From: Gerris lacustris
Lineage: Eukaryota > Arthropoda > Insecta > Hemiptera > Gerridae
Length of the DNA: 64,000 nucleotides
Reading direction: 5' to 3'
Assembly (NCBI GenBank): GCA_951217055.1
Contig: OX578281.1
Location: 26,819,101 to 26,883,100 of the forward strand
Below, piece by piece: positions 46,946 to 59,973 of this stretch (the first letter of the stretch is position 1; each line of letters starts with the position of its first letter). Both the position numbers and the translations under genes were made by a program. The notes beneath the pieces are model-generated. The model worked only from the letters and a program-made list of their open reading frames with translations. It did no database searches and was not told the origin of the DNA.

Positions 46946-47947
46946 ACTTAAGTTAAAAAAATTGAGGAGCTGTCGAATTTTAAAAATAAAAAAAAAAAAA
47001 ATAATAAGGGATATAATATAAGTTTATAGATACAAATATATCAGTATATAGATATATAGATATCAGTATATATAAATATAAAGATATGAGTATACATGGG
47101 ATGGTCCTGACTGCTTATCTGTTTCCAAAGGTTATAACGAATTCTCAAATTCAAACGATGACGTAATAATGCAGCTCCCCCCTCTCCTTGTCTTCCTTTC
47201 TCTTAATTTATTCACAGAGAGCAGTTTTAGGAAATTAATTGCCGCAGCGTGCTTAATGAATTAAGTAAAGAATTGAATTTTAATTCATCCCTCGAGTTTA
47301 ATTAAATTAGCTGAGTAAAAACCTTTTTATTATGAGGGGCGGGGGTTCAAAATTAAACTTATTAGTATTTAAGAGAAAATTATAATTATTATAATAATAA
47401 TTAGTAAAATTACAATATTAATAATTGTTATAATTAAAAAAAACAAAAAGAGTTTTAAGTTGACTTGGCATTCTAATATTCTGCAGGTTTTGATAATTTT
47501 AAATGCATGAGTTATATTAATGAAACAATTATTTTCCAGAGCTTTCCCTAAAGAAAATCTGAGTATCTTTTGTGTTCTGAAATATTACATTAAAAGATAA
47601 AGATTACACTATTGCATAATAGTGTTACAAAGAGACATAAAAGGTTGTACACTAATAATAATTAAAGTGGCAATCGCCTACGCTATAATAATATTAACGG
47701 AACTTTCATGAAACGGCAAATAAAATGTTTTATATTAATTTATTAAATAAATAAAGAAGAAGATAATGAAACAATAAACACCTGTAATAACTCGCCAGTG
47801 CTGCCTCACTGTCACCTCACCACATTGCACATTGAGGAGTGTTGGGAGAGGGAATTCTCCTCCTACCCCTAACCCTACGCTTCCACACACAAACGCATCC
47901 TTATAAATTATATATTAAAGTTATAAAAATAATAAAAAAAATAATAC
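46946..47947 (-). other. dpr intron adjacent to the donor site
   Basis: AT-rich sequence just downstream of the exon donor on the minus strand. It holds TA-rich short repeats near 47030-47100 and poly-A runs near 46988. The next exon of the Ig1 domain was looked for here and towards lower coordinates but not found. No other gene is seen. Confidence 0.5.
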
Positions 47948-48111
47948 CGTTTTATTGCCGAGGTTTTTGACTTTGCAATTTAGGTAGGCAGTCTTGCCGA
48001 GTAGGGCCGTGACGTTTTTGGACGCTGCCTTATCGAAGTGTGGACCCTGCTGAGACCTTGGCTCCAGGGCGTTAGGTCCAGGACCTTTACCTCCTCCTCC
48101 AGCTCCCACAA
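47948..48111 (-). CDS. dpr: Internal exon of a dpr-family gene (start of Ig domain 1)
   Basis: Dpr proteins are neuronal cell-surface immunoglobulin proteins that bind DIP partners during synaptic matching. The exon is read on the minus strand in one frame for 54 codons after two leading bases. It gives a Gly/Pro-rich linker (GAGGGGKGPGP), then FDKAASKNVTALLGKTAYLN followed by CKVKNLGNKT. That is the A to C strand region of the first Dpr Ig domain, with the B-strand cysteine and an N-V-T glycosylation sequon. The acceptor is a T-rich tract then AG at 48113-48112. The donor is ACG|GTATTA, with GT at 47947-47946, leaving phase 0, and the family would continue with V-S-W in the next exon. No stop interrupts it, and its base composition is far richer in GC than the flanks. 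The wording resembles the Dpr8/Dpr9 group, but the paralogue cannot be fixed from one exon. Both flanking introns are packed with transposons. An exonised pseudogene is less likely because frame and splice sites are intact. Confidence 0.88.
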
Positions 48112-48848
48112 CTATTGGTCAAAACAAATTAAGAAAATATTAGTAAAAAAGTCATTGAAACAGCAACGATTATAACTATATATAACTAGCATAATAATAA
48201 TATATTTTAATAACTCCTTGAATATCGACTGTAAAAGACATGAGAGTTTACTGAAAGGTCTGTGCATGTAGACGCGCGTCATTCGTATCGATCAAACTTT
48301 GCTTCACTGCCAGTCTGCTCGGAATTTTAGTGTCTGTAGTAGCGAAAAAAAATGGCATTAGACTTGCAATCGCAACTTTTTCTAGGAGTTCATAGAGCTG
48401 TATCAATATTTTCCTTATCTCTAGCAACTAAAATATAAGGATTGCAGCAAATATAAGGAGACCTAAAAAATATAAGGAGACAGCTTTGGATGATATGTAC
48501 ATGTACAATGAAGTGAATCCTGAAGCAACAAAAGGGTTGTACGAACAAATGATCAACTCATTTCGAACTGTTCACACAAAGGGAGTGTGAAAATAAAAGC
48601 TTCAAAGCATTTTGGAGCTGAAACGAAAGAAATTTATAAACTTTCTCTGAGGTACTTTGATTTAATTATGCAGACTTTGATTACTTCTTCCAGAGAGAAT
48701 AAACCTTCACACCTCAAAAGTTTGAATAGTGTAGCCACGAGATTTGTGTTAGTCTCGACAACAAAACATTTCGTGTAGACCAGGGATTAGATGTGCCAAT
48801 TTGCCTGTCAAATAATTCTACTTGCCAAACAAGTGTGTACAAAAAATA
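48112..48848. other. dpr upstream intron, with an unrecognised frame
   Basis: Immediately upstream of the exon on the minus strand is the branch/polypyrimidine region (TTTTCTTAATTTGTTTTGAC). On the plus strand at 48480-48780 a decayed coding-like segment reads in two frames (MYMYNEVNPEATKGLYEQMI, then KASKHFGAETKEIYKLSLRY). It may be a transposase scrap, but no family was recognised. Confidence 0.3.
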
Positions 48849-49457
48849 AAAAAATCGGTCCGAGACAACTCAGACAATCTTTCTCATATACGAGATCATA
48901 ATTACTTAGCCAAGTGTTTTCCATTTATTAGTTTTTGTATGTACATTTAATTATTACTGAACATTCCATCAAAATTGACAATAAAAATAACTTCTCCTTG
49001 GCGGGTCGAACCCGGGCTCTCCCTGTCCGCTATTATAACGGCCCCCCGTTTTAAGCTATTTTCTCAGGAACTAGATTTTTCCCGGGAAAACGGGTTATAT
49101 CGTTACATTCATATTTAAATGGACTATATTTTAGAATTTTTTAATCAAAATCGTCGGAACCATTTTCGAGAAATAATTTTTTTTTCACGTTTCTTTAGAG
49201 TTTTTCGGGGGTAGCGCCCCCAAATTTGGAGCTAAAATTAATTTCGCCTCGGGGTATGATTTTTCTGAACATGTATGCCAAATTTGGTCAAAATCGGCCC
49301 AGTAGTTTAAGCTCCAGGCGTCTGCACAGACGACAGACAGACATGTTTTAAAAACCACTTTTTTGGACTCAGGGGACCTCAAAACATGTAAATCCATCAA
49401 AATCTCAAAATCGAATTTTCGCGCCATCACAATACTTTCTCTTTATATGAGAAAGTA
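48849..49457 (+). mobile_element. Family F element, copy 2
   Basis: Matches 36934-37541 over its length, including TATTTAAATGGACTATATTT, CAAAATCGTCGGAACC, GGGGTAGCGCC, CATGTATGCCAAATTT, GTCTGCACAGACGACAGACA and ATCCATCAAAATCTCAAAAT. The right end is a perfect hairpin (TACTTTCTC, seven bases, GAGAAAGTA) at 49433-49457. Confidence 0.8.
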
Positions 49458-49800
49458 AAAAAAATGTGCAGAAAATGATCAAAAAATTTACTTAAAATCA
49501 ACAAATCGAGCTCTATCTAAAGTGTAACAGATGGAGATACGACAAAAAGCCAAAGGACCAAACTTTATTATCTACCAAAATCAGTTTCTGCTGGTGCAAT
49601 CAAAATAAACCTCCAAAGAAATGTCTGCCGCCCACGTAAAGTGCTTCTAAGTGTAGATCGACGTCGGTCTTGGTGACATGGTAACCCATTTAGTCTCATG
49701 TATTAAAGCTCAAGTGTGTAAAATTGCATCATGCTTGAAATAAAACTGTAATTTGTATAATGGACCAGCAAACAGACAGACACATCCCCCTCCCCCCTCA

Positions 49801-49809
<9 letters not shown>
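49458..49809. other. Non-coding sequence, nothing recognised
   Basis: No supported features. Confidence 0.4.

Positions 49810-49838
<29 letters not shown>
49810..49838. repeat. (TA)n microsatellite
   Basis: About 14 TA units after a CT-rich run. Confidence 0.9.
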
Positions 49839-51231
<1,393 letters not shown>

Positions 51232-51343
51232 CATATATGAATGGAAATGGATAATGGTAGAAAGTAGGACTTTCACTAAGGCTTTGTCTTTTAAAAATGT
51301 CTTTGAAATCTCTTCTAGTCACACAATATTTTACAAATATCAC

Positions 51344-51346
<3 letters not shown>

Positions 51347-51419
<73 letters not shown>
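51347..51419. repeat. (TA)n microsatellite abutting element H
   Basis: About 36 TA units ending just before the left terminus of the foldback at 51427. Confidence 0.95.
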
Positions 51420-51425
<6 letters not shown>

Positions 51426-51426
51426 T

Positions 51427-51752
51427 ACACAATTTGTGAGAGACACCAAGGGATGTGCCACGCAAGCGTGACACATAGGAACGTTCCGCCATACTGTTTT
51501 GCCAGCCAAGCAAGTAGGGCGGTATGAGAGCACGCTCGTCTCTGTATATGCTGATCTCTATATATTAAGCTGATCTTCTTGATCTGGTTTAGGTCCAGAG
51601 TTACCCAACTGAAGGGCATCGTCGGGCCCCTGATGAGTCGGACGATGCAGGACATTATTAAGCTATGTCCTGCATGCATCTTTGTGACGTAATTTCTGAT
51701 GTTGGAACAGTTCCTATGTGTCACATCCCTTGGTGTCTCTCACAAATTGTGT
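51427..51752. mobile_element. Foldback element H, copy 2
   Basis: The terminus ACACAATTTGTGAGAGACAC is repeated inverted at 51733-51752. Inside are CCACGCAAGCGTGACACATA, CCAGCCAAGCAAG, GATCTTCTTGATCTGG and GGGCATCGTCGGGCCCCTGA. It is shorter than copy 1. The CTGATGA box at 51633-51639 lacks a following GAAA. The right flank to about 51797 is shared with copy 1. Confidence 0.8.
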
Positions 51753-53122
51753 AGCCTATTGCAGTGTGCAAACACGGTATTACATTGCTGTTATCTTGTT
51801 TTGAACCGGCAATGGTGCATTTTCCGTTTCGAAATATAAAGTCAAAAGGGCCTTTGTAATGAAAAAAGGCAGATTTTATTGGGTAACTTGTAAAAAACTT
51901 ATGTAAAAACACTTGTGAAAAATAAGCCAAGTCTTGTGTAAAATGTTTTGAGATCGTTGGTTTAGCCAAATCTCCCCCCTGTCCCAGTAAGTTCTACAAA
52001 GTCTAATTTATCCAGTACAAGTAAGTGATGTTGTTCGTCCCTTTCTCTATTCTCTGTCCCTTACAAATTCAAACAATTCTTTTCCAAATCACTCTACACG
52101 TTTATATTTATACCAATACACACCATTTCAAGTTTACAGGATGGCTAGAAGTGCCTTATTAGATAGATTCAATATATTAAGAAGGGTTCCAAAATGCCTT
52201 GATTTGGTTCCAGTAAAGGATGGCACAACTCTGCTCGACTTGGCAGGGGCACTACTGTGCCCCCAGATTTAGTCAACCTATTTTTTTGATATAATATTGC
52301 TAATAACTTTAGTTCTACTCAATATTTGTCGTTGAAACCAAGCCTACAACATGAGCAATATGTTTGCGCTCACCTCTAAAAAAATGAATCGATTTCATTT
52401 AGTATTTTTCGCGCCTATAAAGTCAGACTGGTGGCGGCAGACACACATGCATACACAAAACAAGTTACTGCCGGATTCGGTTTTCGGAATGTATGGAATA
52501 AAAAGGTATCCAAAAATTGTTCATTGTATATAAAATCATCGACGTACAGACTAAACTTTAATTTTATATGCATATGTAGCACATTTACTTTTTGTACTAA
52601 TAGACAAAAAAAATGTTTTCCGTTTGAATTATCGCTTATTTGATAGAATTAGTGTTTAAAGCGGGGAATTTTGTAGGAATTTAACACGTACACTTTGATG
52701 TTTCAAAAAACCAAATTTGCGAGGGGAGAGGATTTTACTAAGTCAAGAGAAACCTGCTAAATACCCCTCCCATAACTCATTAATTAAATCAAAACAAACA
52801 ACCCCCTTTTCCAACACTTCAAAAACGCTCAAAATGAGTCTCATTTTCAGGGGGGGGGGGGGGGGGCAAACTTTAATTTAATTAATTAACAACTAACAAA
52901 TTGAGGAAAATTTGGTCGAATTCTCAAACAAAGGGGCTGTGTAATGTTTGGTGTCTTTTGTTTCGTATGTATTGTAAAGGATGTTCAAAATAAAAAGTTA
53001 AAGCTCGTTCAAATTATACCCTCCAGAAAAACCTTTTCATTGAACACATTTTCAAATTGTCTCGAATTTCTAACGAGTTGTTAAAGTAAATAAAAAGCTC
53101 AAACAAAAAGGGCCGACTTCCA
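51753..53122. other. Non-coding sequence with a G17 tract
   Basis: Poly-G at 52850-52866. A 43-codon frame at 52141-52272 (MARSALLDRFNILRRVPKCL) is unrecognised and too short to support. Confidence 0.4.
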
Positions 53123-53600
53123 TACCCTCTCCCAAAAAAAGCTAACCTATCAAAGTAGTGATATCTACATTGTGGTGTGATCTTTTTTTAGTCTATAACT
53201 AATTTCACTCCTACATTCATGAGCAACACTGCTCTTTTATTTTTATTGCTTAACACTAGGCTAGTTTCTGAATGAGGCATAAAACAGACTTGGCCGCAAT
53301 GCAGATATTGCGGTGATTTAGACATGTAGATTGGCAGGGGGTCCGGAATGTTTTCTTTTTTTCTCTGAGTTCTCTCCTACCCATCACCCACAACTCCTAA
53401 CTGAACCACGTAATCACGTAATTTCTAACTCATGACGCCACATTCAGAAACTGGTCAAGTGCGATAAAAATAAAAGAGCATTGTTGCTTATGAATGTAAG
53501 AGTGAAATAAGGATATGGTCAAAAGAAATTGTAGACTTGGCCATAATATTGATATCACTAATTTCTACTTTGATAGGCTCGCTATTTTGGGAGGGGGTCT
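53123..53600. mobile_element. Foldback element I
   Basis: The left arm (ACCCTCTCCCAAAAAAAGCT, CCTATCAAAGTAG, CATGAGCAACACTGCTCTTT, CTAGTTTCTGAATGAGGC) is matched inverted on the right (GCCACATTCAGAAACTGG, AAAGAGCATTGTTGCTTATG, CTACTTTGATAGGCTC, TTTTGGGAGGGGGT). The arms are about 160 bp with a spacer near 53286-53440. No coding capacity. Confidence 0.8.
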
Positions 53601-53692
53601 CTCCTTCTAAAGAAAGTAGTATAATAATTCAAAAACGGTAAAAAATTAATCTGTTTTAAAAGGAATTTAATTAAAAAATCGTTTTACTGTAA

Positions 53693-53703
53693 GGGGGGGG
53701 GGG
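53693..53703. repeat. G11 tract
   Basis: Eleven G within AT-rich sequence. Confidence 0.9.
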
Positions 53704-53734
53704 TCAACCTATATTCTGTGATAACAGCAAAGGG

Positions 53735-53770
53735 GAGATACCGGGTTCGATTCTCCGCCGAGGAGGAAAA
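53735..53770 (+). repeat. tRNA B-box-like string
   Basis: CCGGGTTCGATTCTCCGCCG fits the T-arm consensus GGTTCGANTCC. No A box is seen upstream at the usual distance. A similar inverted string, GGGAATCGAACCC, occurs in family F. Confidence 0.4.
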
Positions 53771-53965
53771 ATCCGCAAGTTATTTTATTCTTTTTAACAT
53801 TACCCATATTTACGATCTTCATTTTGACGGGTTTCAAATTTATGATTTTTTATTACCTAGTACCTTAGTACTTTAGTACCTGGTATGGCTCATAAAATTG
53901 TTAAAATTGTTTAAAGTGATAATCATTGAATGACAGCGAAACAGGGAAAGTAAACAAAGAAATTA
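53771..53965 (-). repeat. Repeat B fragment, reverse orientation
   Basis: GATCTTCATTTTGACGGGTT, TCAAATTTATGATTTTTTAT and TCATTGAATGACAGCGAAAC are the reverse complement of the central part of repeat B (copies 1-3). Confidence 0.7.
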
Positions 53966-54045
53966 ATTAATTGTCGAGTGACAACCAGGTTTGTTTACAT
54001 TTATGTCCTAGGTATCGGTTTAATTTTTCTGCATCTGCACTCTAT

Positions 54046-54105
54046 TTTGGCGCTGGAGTCTATTTTTCTCTGTCTGTCTCCCTTTGTTAATAATAATTTT
54101 AATTC
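54046..54105. repeat. Fragment of palindromic MITE G-B
   Basis: GGCGCTGGAGTCTATTTTTC, then TCTGTCTGTCTCCCTTTGTT, matches the right arm of the element directly after it. Confidence 0.65.
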
Positions 54106-54109
54106 AATG

Positions 54110-54407
54110 TTTTTAAGTTTTAGGTAGAATTCATACTACGGAAAGATTAAATTTTTAATTTATATCAAATGATAATCATTATTAACTACGGGAGACATAC
54201 AGAGAAAAATAGACTCCAGCACCGGGACTCGAACCACGGGCCTCCTACATATCCAGTGCAGGATATATAGGAGGCTCGTGGTTCGAGTCCCGGTGCTGAA
54301 GTCTATTTTTCTCTGTATGTCTCCCGTAGTTAATAATGATTATGATTATATTTTAAATTAAAAATTTAATCTTTTCATAGTATGAATACTACCTAAAACT
54401 TAAAAAA
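54110..54407. mobile_element. Palindromic MITE G-B with B boxes on both arms
   Basis: Two arms of about 144 bp, nearly perfectly complementary, surround about 10 bases (near 54253-54263). The left arm has ACGGGAGACATACAGAGAAA and GGGACTCGAACCACGGGCC. The right arm has GGTTCGAGTCCCGG, an exact fit to the Pol III B box, then GAGACATACAGAG inverted. The outer ends are TTTTAAGTTTTAGGTAG and inverse. Related copies are at 22762 and 11590. Non-coding and non-autonomous. Confidence 0.85.
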
Positions 54408-56439
54408 GGAATAATGATCTAAGCCTTTGTATTCTACAATTCTACACAGTATACTTTGAAGAGGATGAGGATTGCATTATATAATCTGTAACTATTCACA
54501 ATTTTTTGTAGAGTATTCTTCAAAGCTTGTTTTTGCTCTCCTGAAAAGATTGCATTTTTGGTTTTGATTACACATATGAATAGTTAATTTGAAGAAAAAA
54601 TATACCTTACATATTATTGTTTTGTAAAACTACAGAACACAGAACACCTGCCCGATATCTATAATTAGACTAAGAGGTATTATCACTTCTATATTATTCA
54701 CTAGGTAGATGATATTCCTTTGTCAAAATAACTTTTGGTAAAAGAAAAATCACTTGTTAGTTTGCAATATCAAAAAGGGTAATGCATTTAACAGTTCAAC
54801 CGATAATATAGTTTATTTCATGCATTATAATTTGCCAATTTAAATTATATAAATCGATATTTCTTTAAAATCAAAGAGCAGAAAATATATTTATACTTCA
54901 ACAAATTAAATTCTTATTATTTACAACATTTCCAAGTTATTTTAACACACGAATAGATTTATTATTTAAAAAACCAAGATGGCATGAATATGATCGTACA
55001 TCACGTTAACAAATATACATACAATTTTTAAACATATTCTTCTTTTTTTTATATCTTCTTCTTTTTCCGTATAACAATTTGACTACGTAGTGTACTGTAC
55101 TACAAGAGAGAGAGAGAGTGTGTGAGGGGAGGAGAGGATTTAGGGGAAGAAAACGAAGAAAGATAAACACGTTTTATCCAATATTTTCTCCGCTTAAAAA
55201 AAAATAGATTCTTGCCAAGAAAAAAAAAAAAAAAAAAAATGAATAAAAAGATCATATGAAATTCCTGCCTCGTTCACAGGGGCATTTTTGTTTCTCTGAT
55301 TTGAGCCTTTTCCAATACTCAACTTCAAATAGGGGAGAGAAGCCCCCCTCCCCTCTCCATTCCCCATAATACATATTTAGTAGGTTCCAACCTCTCTTTT
55401 TTTGGAGTTTTTTTCCTTTTTTAGGATATATTTTTTTTTTTTTTGTTTATTCGCAATCAATACGGTTTTGGTTTAGATTTTTCTTTTTTTTGGGGGGGGG
55501 GGGGAAACCAAAAAAAAGTTCAGAGTTTACAGCTTTTGACTTCGTAGAGGGGGAAAGGGGTAGAGAAGGGAGGCTGGTTCCTTCTCGTACACGGATTCAC
55601 CAAGAACTATTTAATCAAATTGGGACGGGAGAGAGTATTCTACAGGTATTTTTTTTACAGTACCTTTTTTTACTCCTTCCTTCAAATTTTGGTAACATTG
55701 TGAGGTGAGGAGGGATATTTTCTCTCTCTCTCTTTACTGGAAGTTGATAACTCTGCTTGTGGATGGGGAGGAGGAAAGAAGGGATGGAAAGGTAGGTTTC
55801 TACCCAAATATTGCTAAAATTTGATAACGAAAAAAAAATCATTCTAGATTTATTTGGAATTCTATAAATCTTAACAAAATAAATCCACGCTAAAAAATAC
55901 ACGAAGGGGTCTCGTTAAAGAAATTGTTCTCTAATAGTTCGCACCGGGATTCCATTCCTTTACAGAATATTAAAAAATAAAAATAAAATATTTCAGCTCT
56001 GAAATCTTCTTTTTTACAGCAATGTCTGTTTATGCTGAATATTAGTTTTTACAGATTTATGGACTACAGATTTATTTATAACTTTAACATATTACTTTAT
56101 TGTAATGCTAAAAAGATCGGTTTATAAAATGCTTGTCTATGAAACAAAGAAATGGTAAAACGATGATAGAAATAAATCACATGAAATTATAAATAAATGA
56201 ATGAAGAATATATAAATAAAGAAATGAAAATGTTTCCTCTTTTGCCGTTTCTTCCGAATCCTGAACAATACCTGGTTTTTAGAGTAGACCGAAACATTTA
56301 TTGATTCTGTAGGATGGGGAAGATTGTGTTAGAAATTTACCGAATCTATATTTTGAGGAACTTACTCATAGTAAAACAAAAAAGCTAATGTTTAATACTG
56401 CTTAACGCCACTGTAGTTGGTTATAATTAGGAGTCCTGG
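54408..56439. other. Non-coding sequence with homopolymers
   Basis: A-run at about 55219-55238, T-run at about 55430-55444, G13 at 55492-55504 and a GA run at about 55105-55120. The frames at 55490-55708 and 55615-55902 are not gene-like. Confidence 0.4.
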
Positions 56440-56545
56440 GTAGTTCATTACTATCATGTATGCTTTTAAAAGTGGAGGATACGGGTTGGATTCCCATCTC
56501 ATGCTAGAGCCAGCATCGCGATATAAATCGGTAGCTATCTAACTT
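56440..56545 (+). repeat. tRNA-derived SINE-like fragment
   Basis: GGGTAGTTCATTACTATCAT, then GGATACGGGTTGGATTCCCA, gives a degenerate A-box region and a B-box-like GGGTTGGATTCCC about 45 bases later, followed by GCTAGAGCCAGCATCGCGAT. Confidence 0.45.
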
Positions 56546-56689
56546 GAAGTGGTATTCACCATCTGGTGACAAGTGCCACAATAATAAGGTTTATACAACT
56601 GATAAAGATAACATCACGTCAACCCCTTATCATCCTTTAGCAGTGTCCACACTTTCACTTGTGTCAAATCTACGAATCATGATATGCGA

Positions 56690-57340
56690 TCATAATCACG
56701 AACTTTGCATTATATCAAACTTGAGTATAAAAATGATACAAAGATCAAAATCGAACGTGTTCCCATAATGAGTTGGAATTTGCCCGACACATAAAGAATG
56801 AATGGACAATGTGGACGACGCTGTATTGTTGAGGCGATCACTGCGGAAACAAATACTGTAAACTAGGAGAGGAATGACTAGTAGCCAAGAAGCACTAAGC
56901 GATATCCAACCTTTTTTGCCTTGCAATTGTTATTCTAAATGCTGTATCACGTTTCTTAATGCTCCTCCAAGCGATGTATTGGGTGTAGGTATTCGAATTA
57001 AGTGGGGGTCATATGGAAAAAAATTGTAGTACTGTCCACTAACTGATCGTAATTTCAAATCGCACCATACAATTGCTTCTCCAGTCTGACTATTGATAAG
57101 AATACATTTCATCCACCACCTCTACGACCTTTATGATTTACTTTAAGTGGCATGGTCCATATAAATGTATCAGACAGCAAGCAGCCAACCTCTGACAGAG
57201 ATGATTTTCACTGTATACTAGTACTAGTCAACACTAAAGATTCATACATTTGATACAGGTCCAAATTGCGTTTTCCACCAGTATTATGATCGTGATCATG
57301 AAACCCAGATTTGATAATAGTGCGAACCTAACATTACATA
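56690..57340 (-). pseudogene. Degenerate coding-like segment, family unknown
   Basis: Read on the minus strand, blocks in different frames look protein-like rather than random: HDHDHNTGGKRNLDLYQMYE, GCLLSDTFIWTMPLKVNHKG, RRGGG, then MKCILINSQTGEAIVWCDLK and PHLIRIPTPNTSLGGALRNV. Stops and shifts separate them. It could be a transposon protein. I cannot name a family. Confidence 0.25.
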
Positions 57341-57389
57341 TATAGTTGGCAGGCTTAATCCTTCCACGAGCTGCTGTGCCACTAATTTT

Positions 57390-58405
<1,016 letters not shown>

Positions 58406-58482
<77 letters not shown>
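58406..58482. repeat. (TA)n microsatellite
   Basis: About 38 TA units, followed by a short GTGTGTGT run. Confidence 0.95.
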
Positions 58483-58486
<4 letters not shown>

Positions 58487-59973
58487 TTTGTGAGTGTGTG
58501 TGTAGATACTAAAAAAAAGCCAATAAGTGGTTGTGGGTTAACTTTTTTCAACTTCTGGAGTAATTTATGATTAAAAGACAAAACTATTGAAGTTAAAGCA
58601 ATGGAATTATTTTATTATGCTCCATTTTAAAGAGCAATTTCCTTTTTTCATTAGGAATAAATATATTCATATTCTATAAATTACTGTTTAGGTCTCAGTA
58701 GTTTTTTTTTTTTTTTTTTTTTTTAAATAAATTAATAAAAATAAGTAATAAAAATAAACAAAAAAATATAATTGAAATAGTAAACTTTTTATACCTTAGA
58801 AACCAGAAAAATAAATTATAAGATTGAGTGACTATATGCAAAACTAGCGCAATTAGTGGACTTTAAAATTATACACTATTAAGTATAATAATACATTTGA
58901 AATTTAAGTTATAAACCACATTAAATTATGTAAATGCACATAAGATCTTACTTTTATAAATTAAAATAATTATTTATCATTTTAAAAGTATAATATATTT
59001 TTAATATATTTTTTAAAGTAGAAAATAATTATGTATAAAACATTATAATTATAAATTTTAATGATAATAATACCAGAGGGAAATTATACCGATCTTATTT
59101 TTTAATTGCTGGTGAGATTGGTTAAATGAATTTATTTTTAATCTTGGAAATGTGGGGGAAGGAAAGTCTTATGTGGAAGAGAGTAAATTTTAGTTATTTG
59201 TTTTTTAATATTATAATGTCCTAAGTGGAAGTTTAACTGGCAAACAATCTGACAGACAAACTTACTGATATACAAACACAGATAGAAAAACAGACAATCA
59301 GACAGACAGATATGAATATAGTATGATTACGGAGTGCTTTTCAATCTAACTAGAAGTAAAAAGGTAAAAAAAATGTGGATTCAAGTATTAGAAAAAATAT
59401 TTGCCAGACTTGCTGGTGTTTGCTGTACTTATGCGGCAGATTATACAGTCCTCGAGAAAAGCTTTTGTTTTTCTACAGGTTTAGTACACGTGTCCTGAAT
59501 AAAATAATACACAACTACACGTGGATGTTGTGACGCTGAAAGGGTGTGGGAGGGTAGTTTGAATAATGGCGGGTTTTTTCTTCCCTGTAAATCCCGGCGC
59601 CATCCAAGTAAATCCGAGTCTGTACTAAATATATCCTGTTTTTTTTTTTGTTTGTCAGCTAGACATACAAATTAGATTATGTTTTGTTATTGTTTTTATT
59701 AGCACCCCTCCCCGCCCTCCCTCTCTAAGGGTTTGAACATTCAAAAATCATTAGAGAATATAAATCGAAACATTATTAATCTCAGCACCAAACGCTATCT
59801 ACACTTTTCCCCACCAAAGACTAGTCATTTGTTGCAACAGATTAATTATTAGTTATTCGTAGAGTAAGTGCTTAATAGGCACAATAATTATGGACTGTTG
59901 TATGGGTGCCAAATACTATTATTAATATTATTAGTATTAGTTATTAGATAATAACGCAATACTACGAGTCTTG
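58483..59973. other. Non-coding sequence with a poly-T tract
   Basis: T24 at about 58701-58724. A family A scrap (GACAATCAGACAGACAGATA) is at about 59293-59312. No gene is recognised. Confidence 0.4.

Noticed and set aside
53735..53770. Genuine tRNA gene from the GGTTCGATTC string
   Set aside because: No acceptor stem, D arm or anticodon arm can be paired around it. The same holds at 62512 and 31005.
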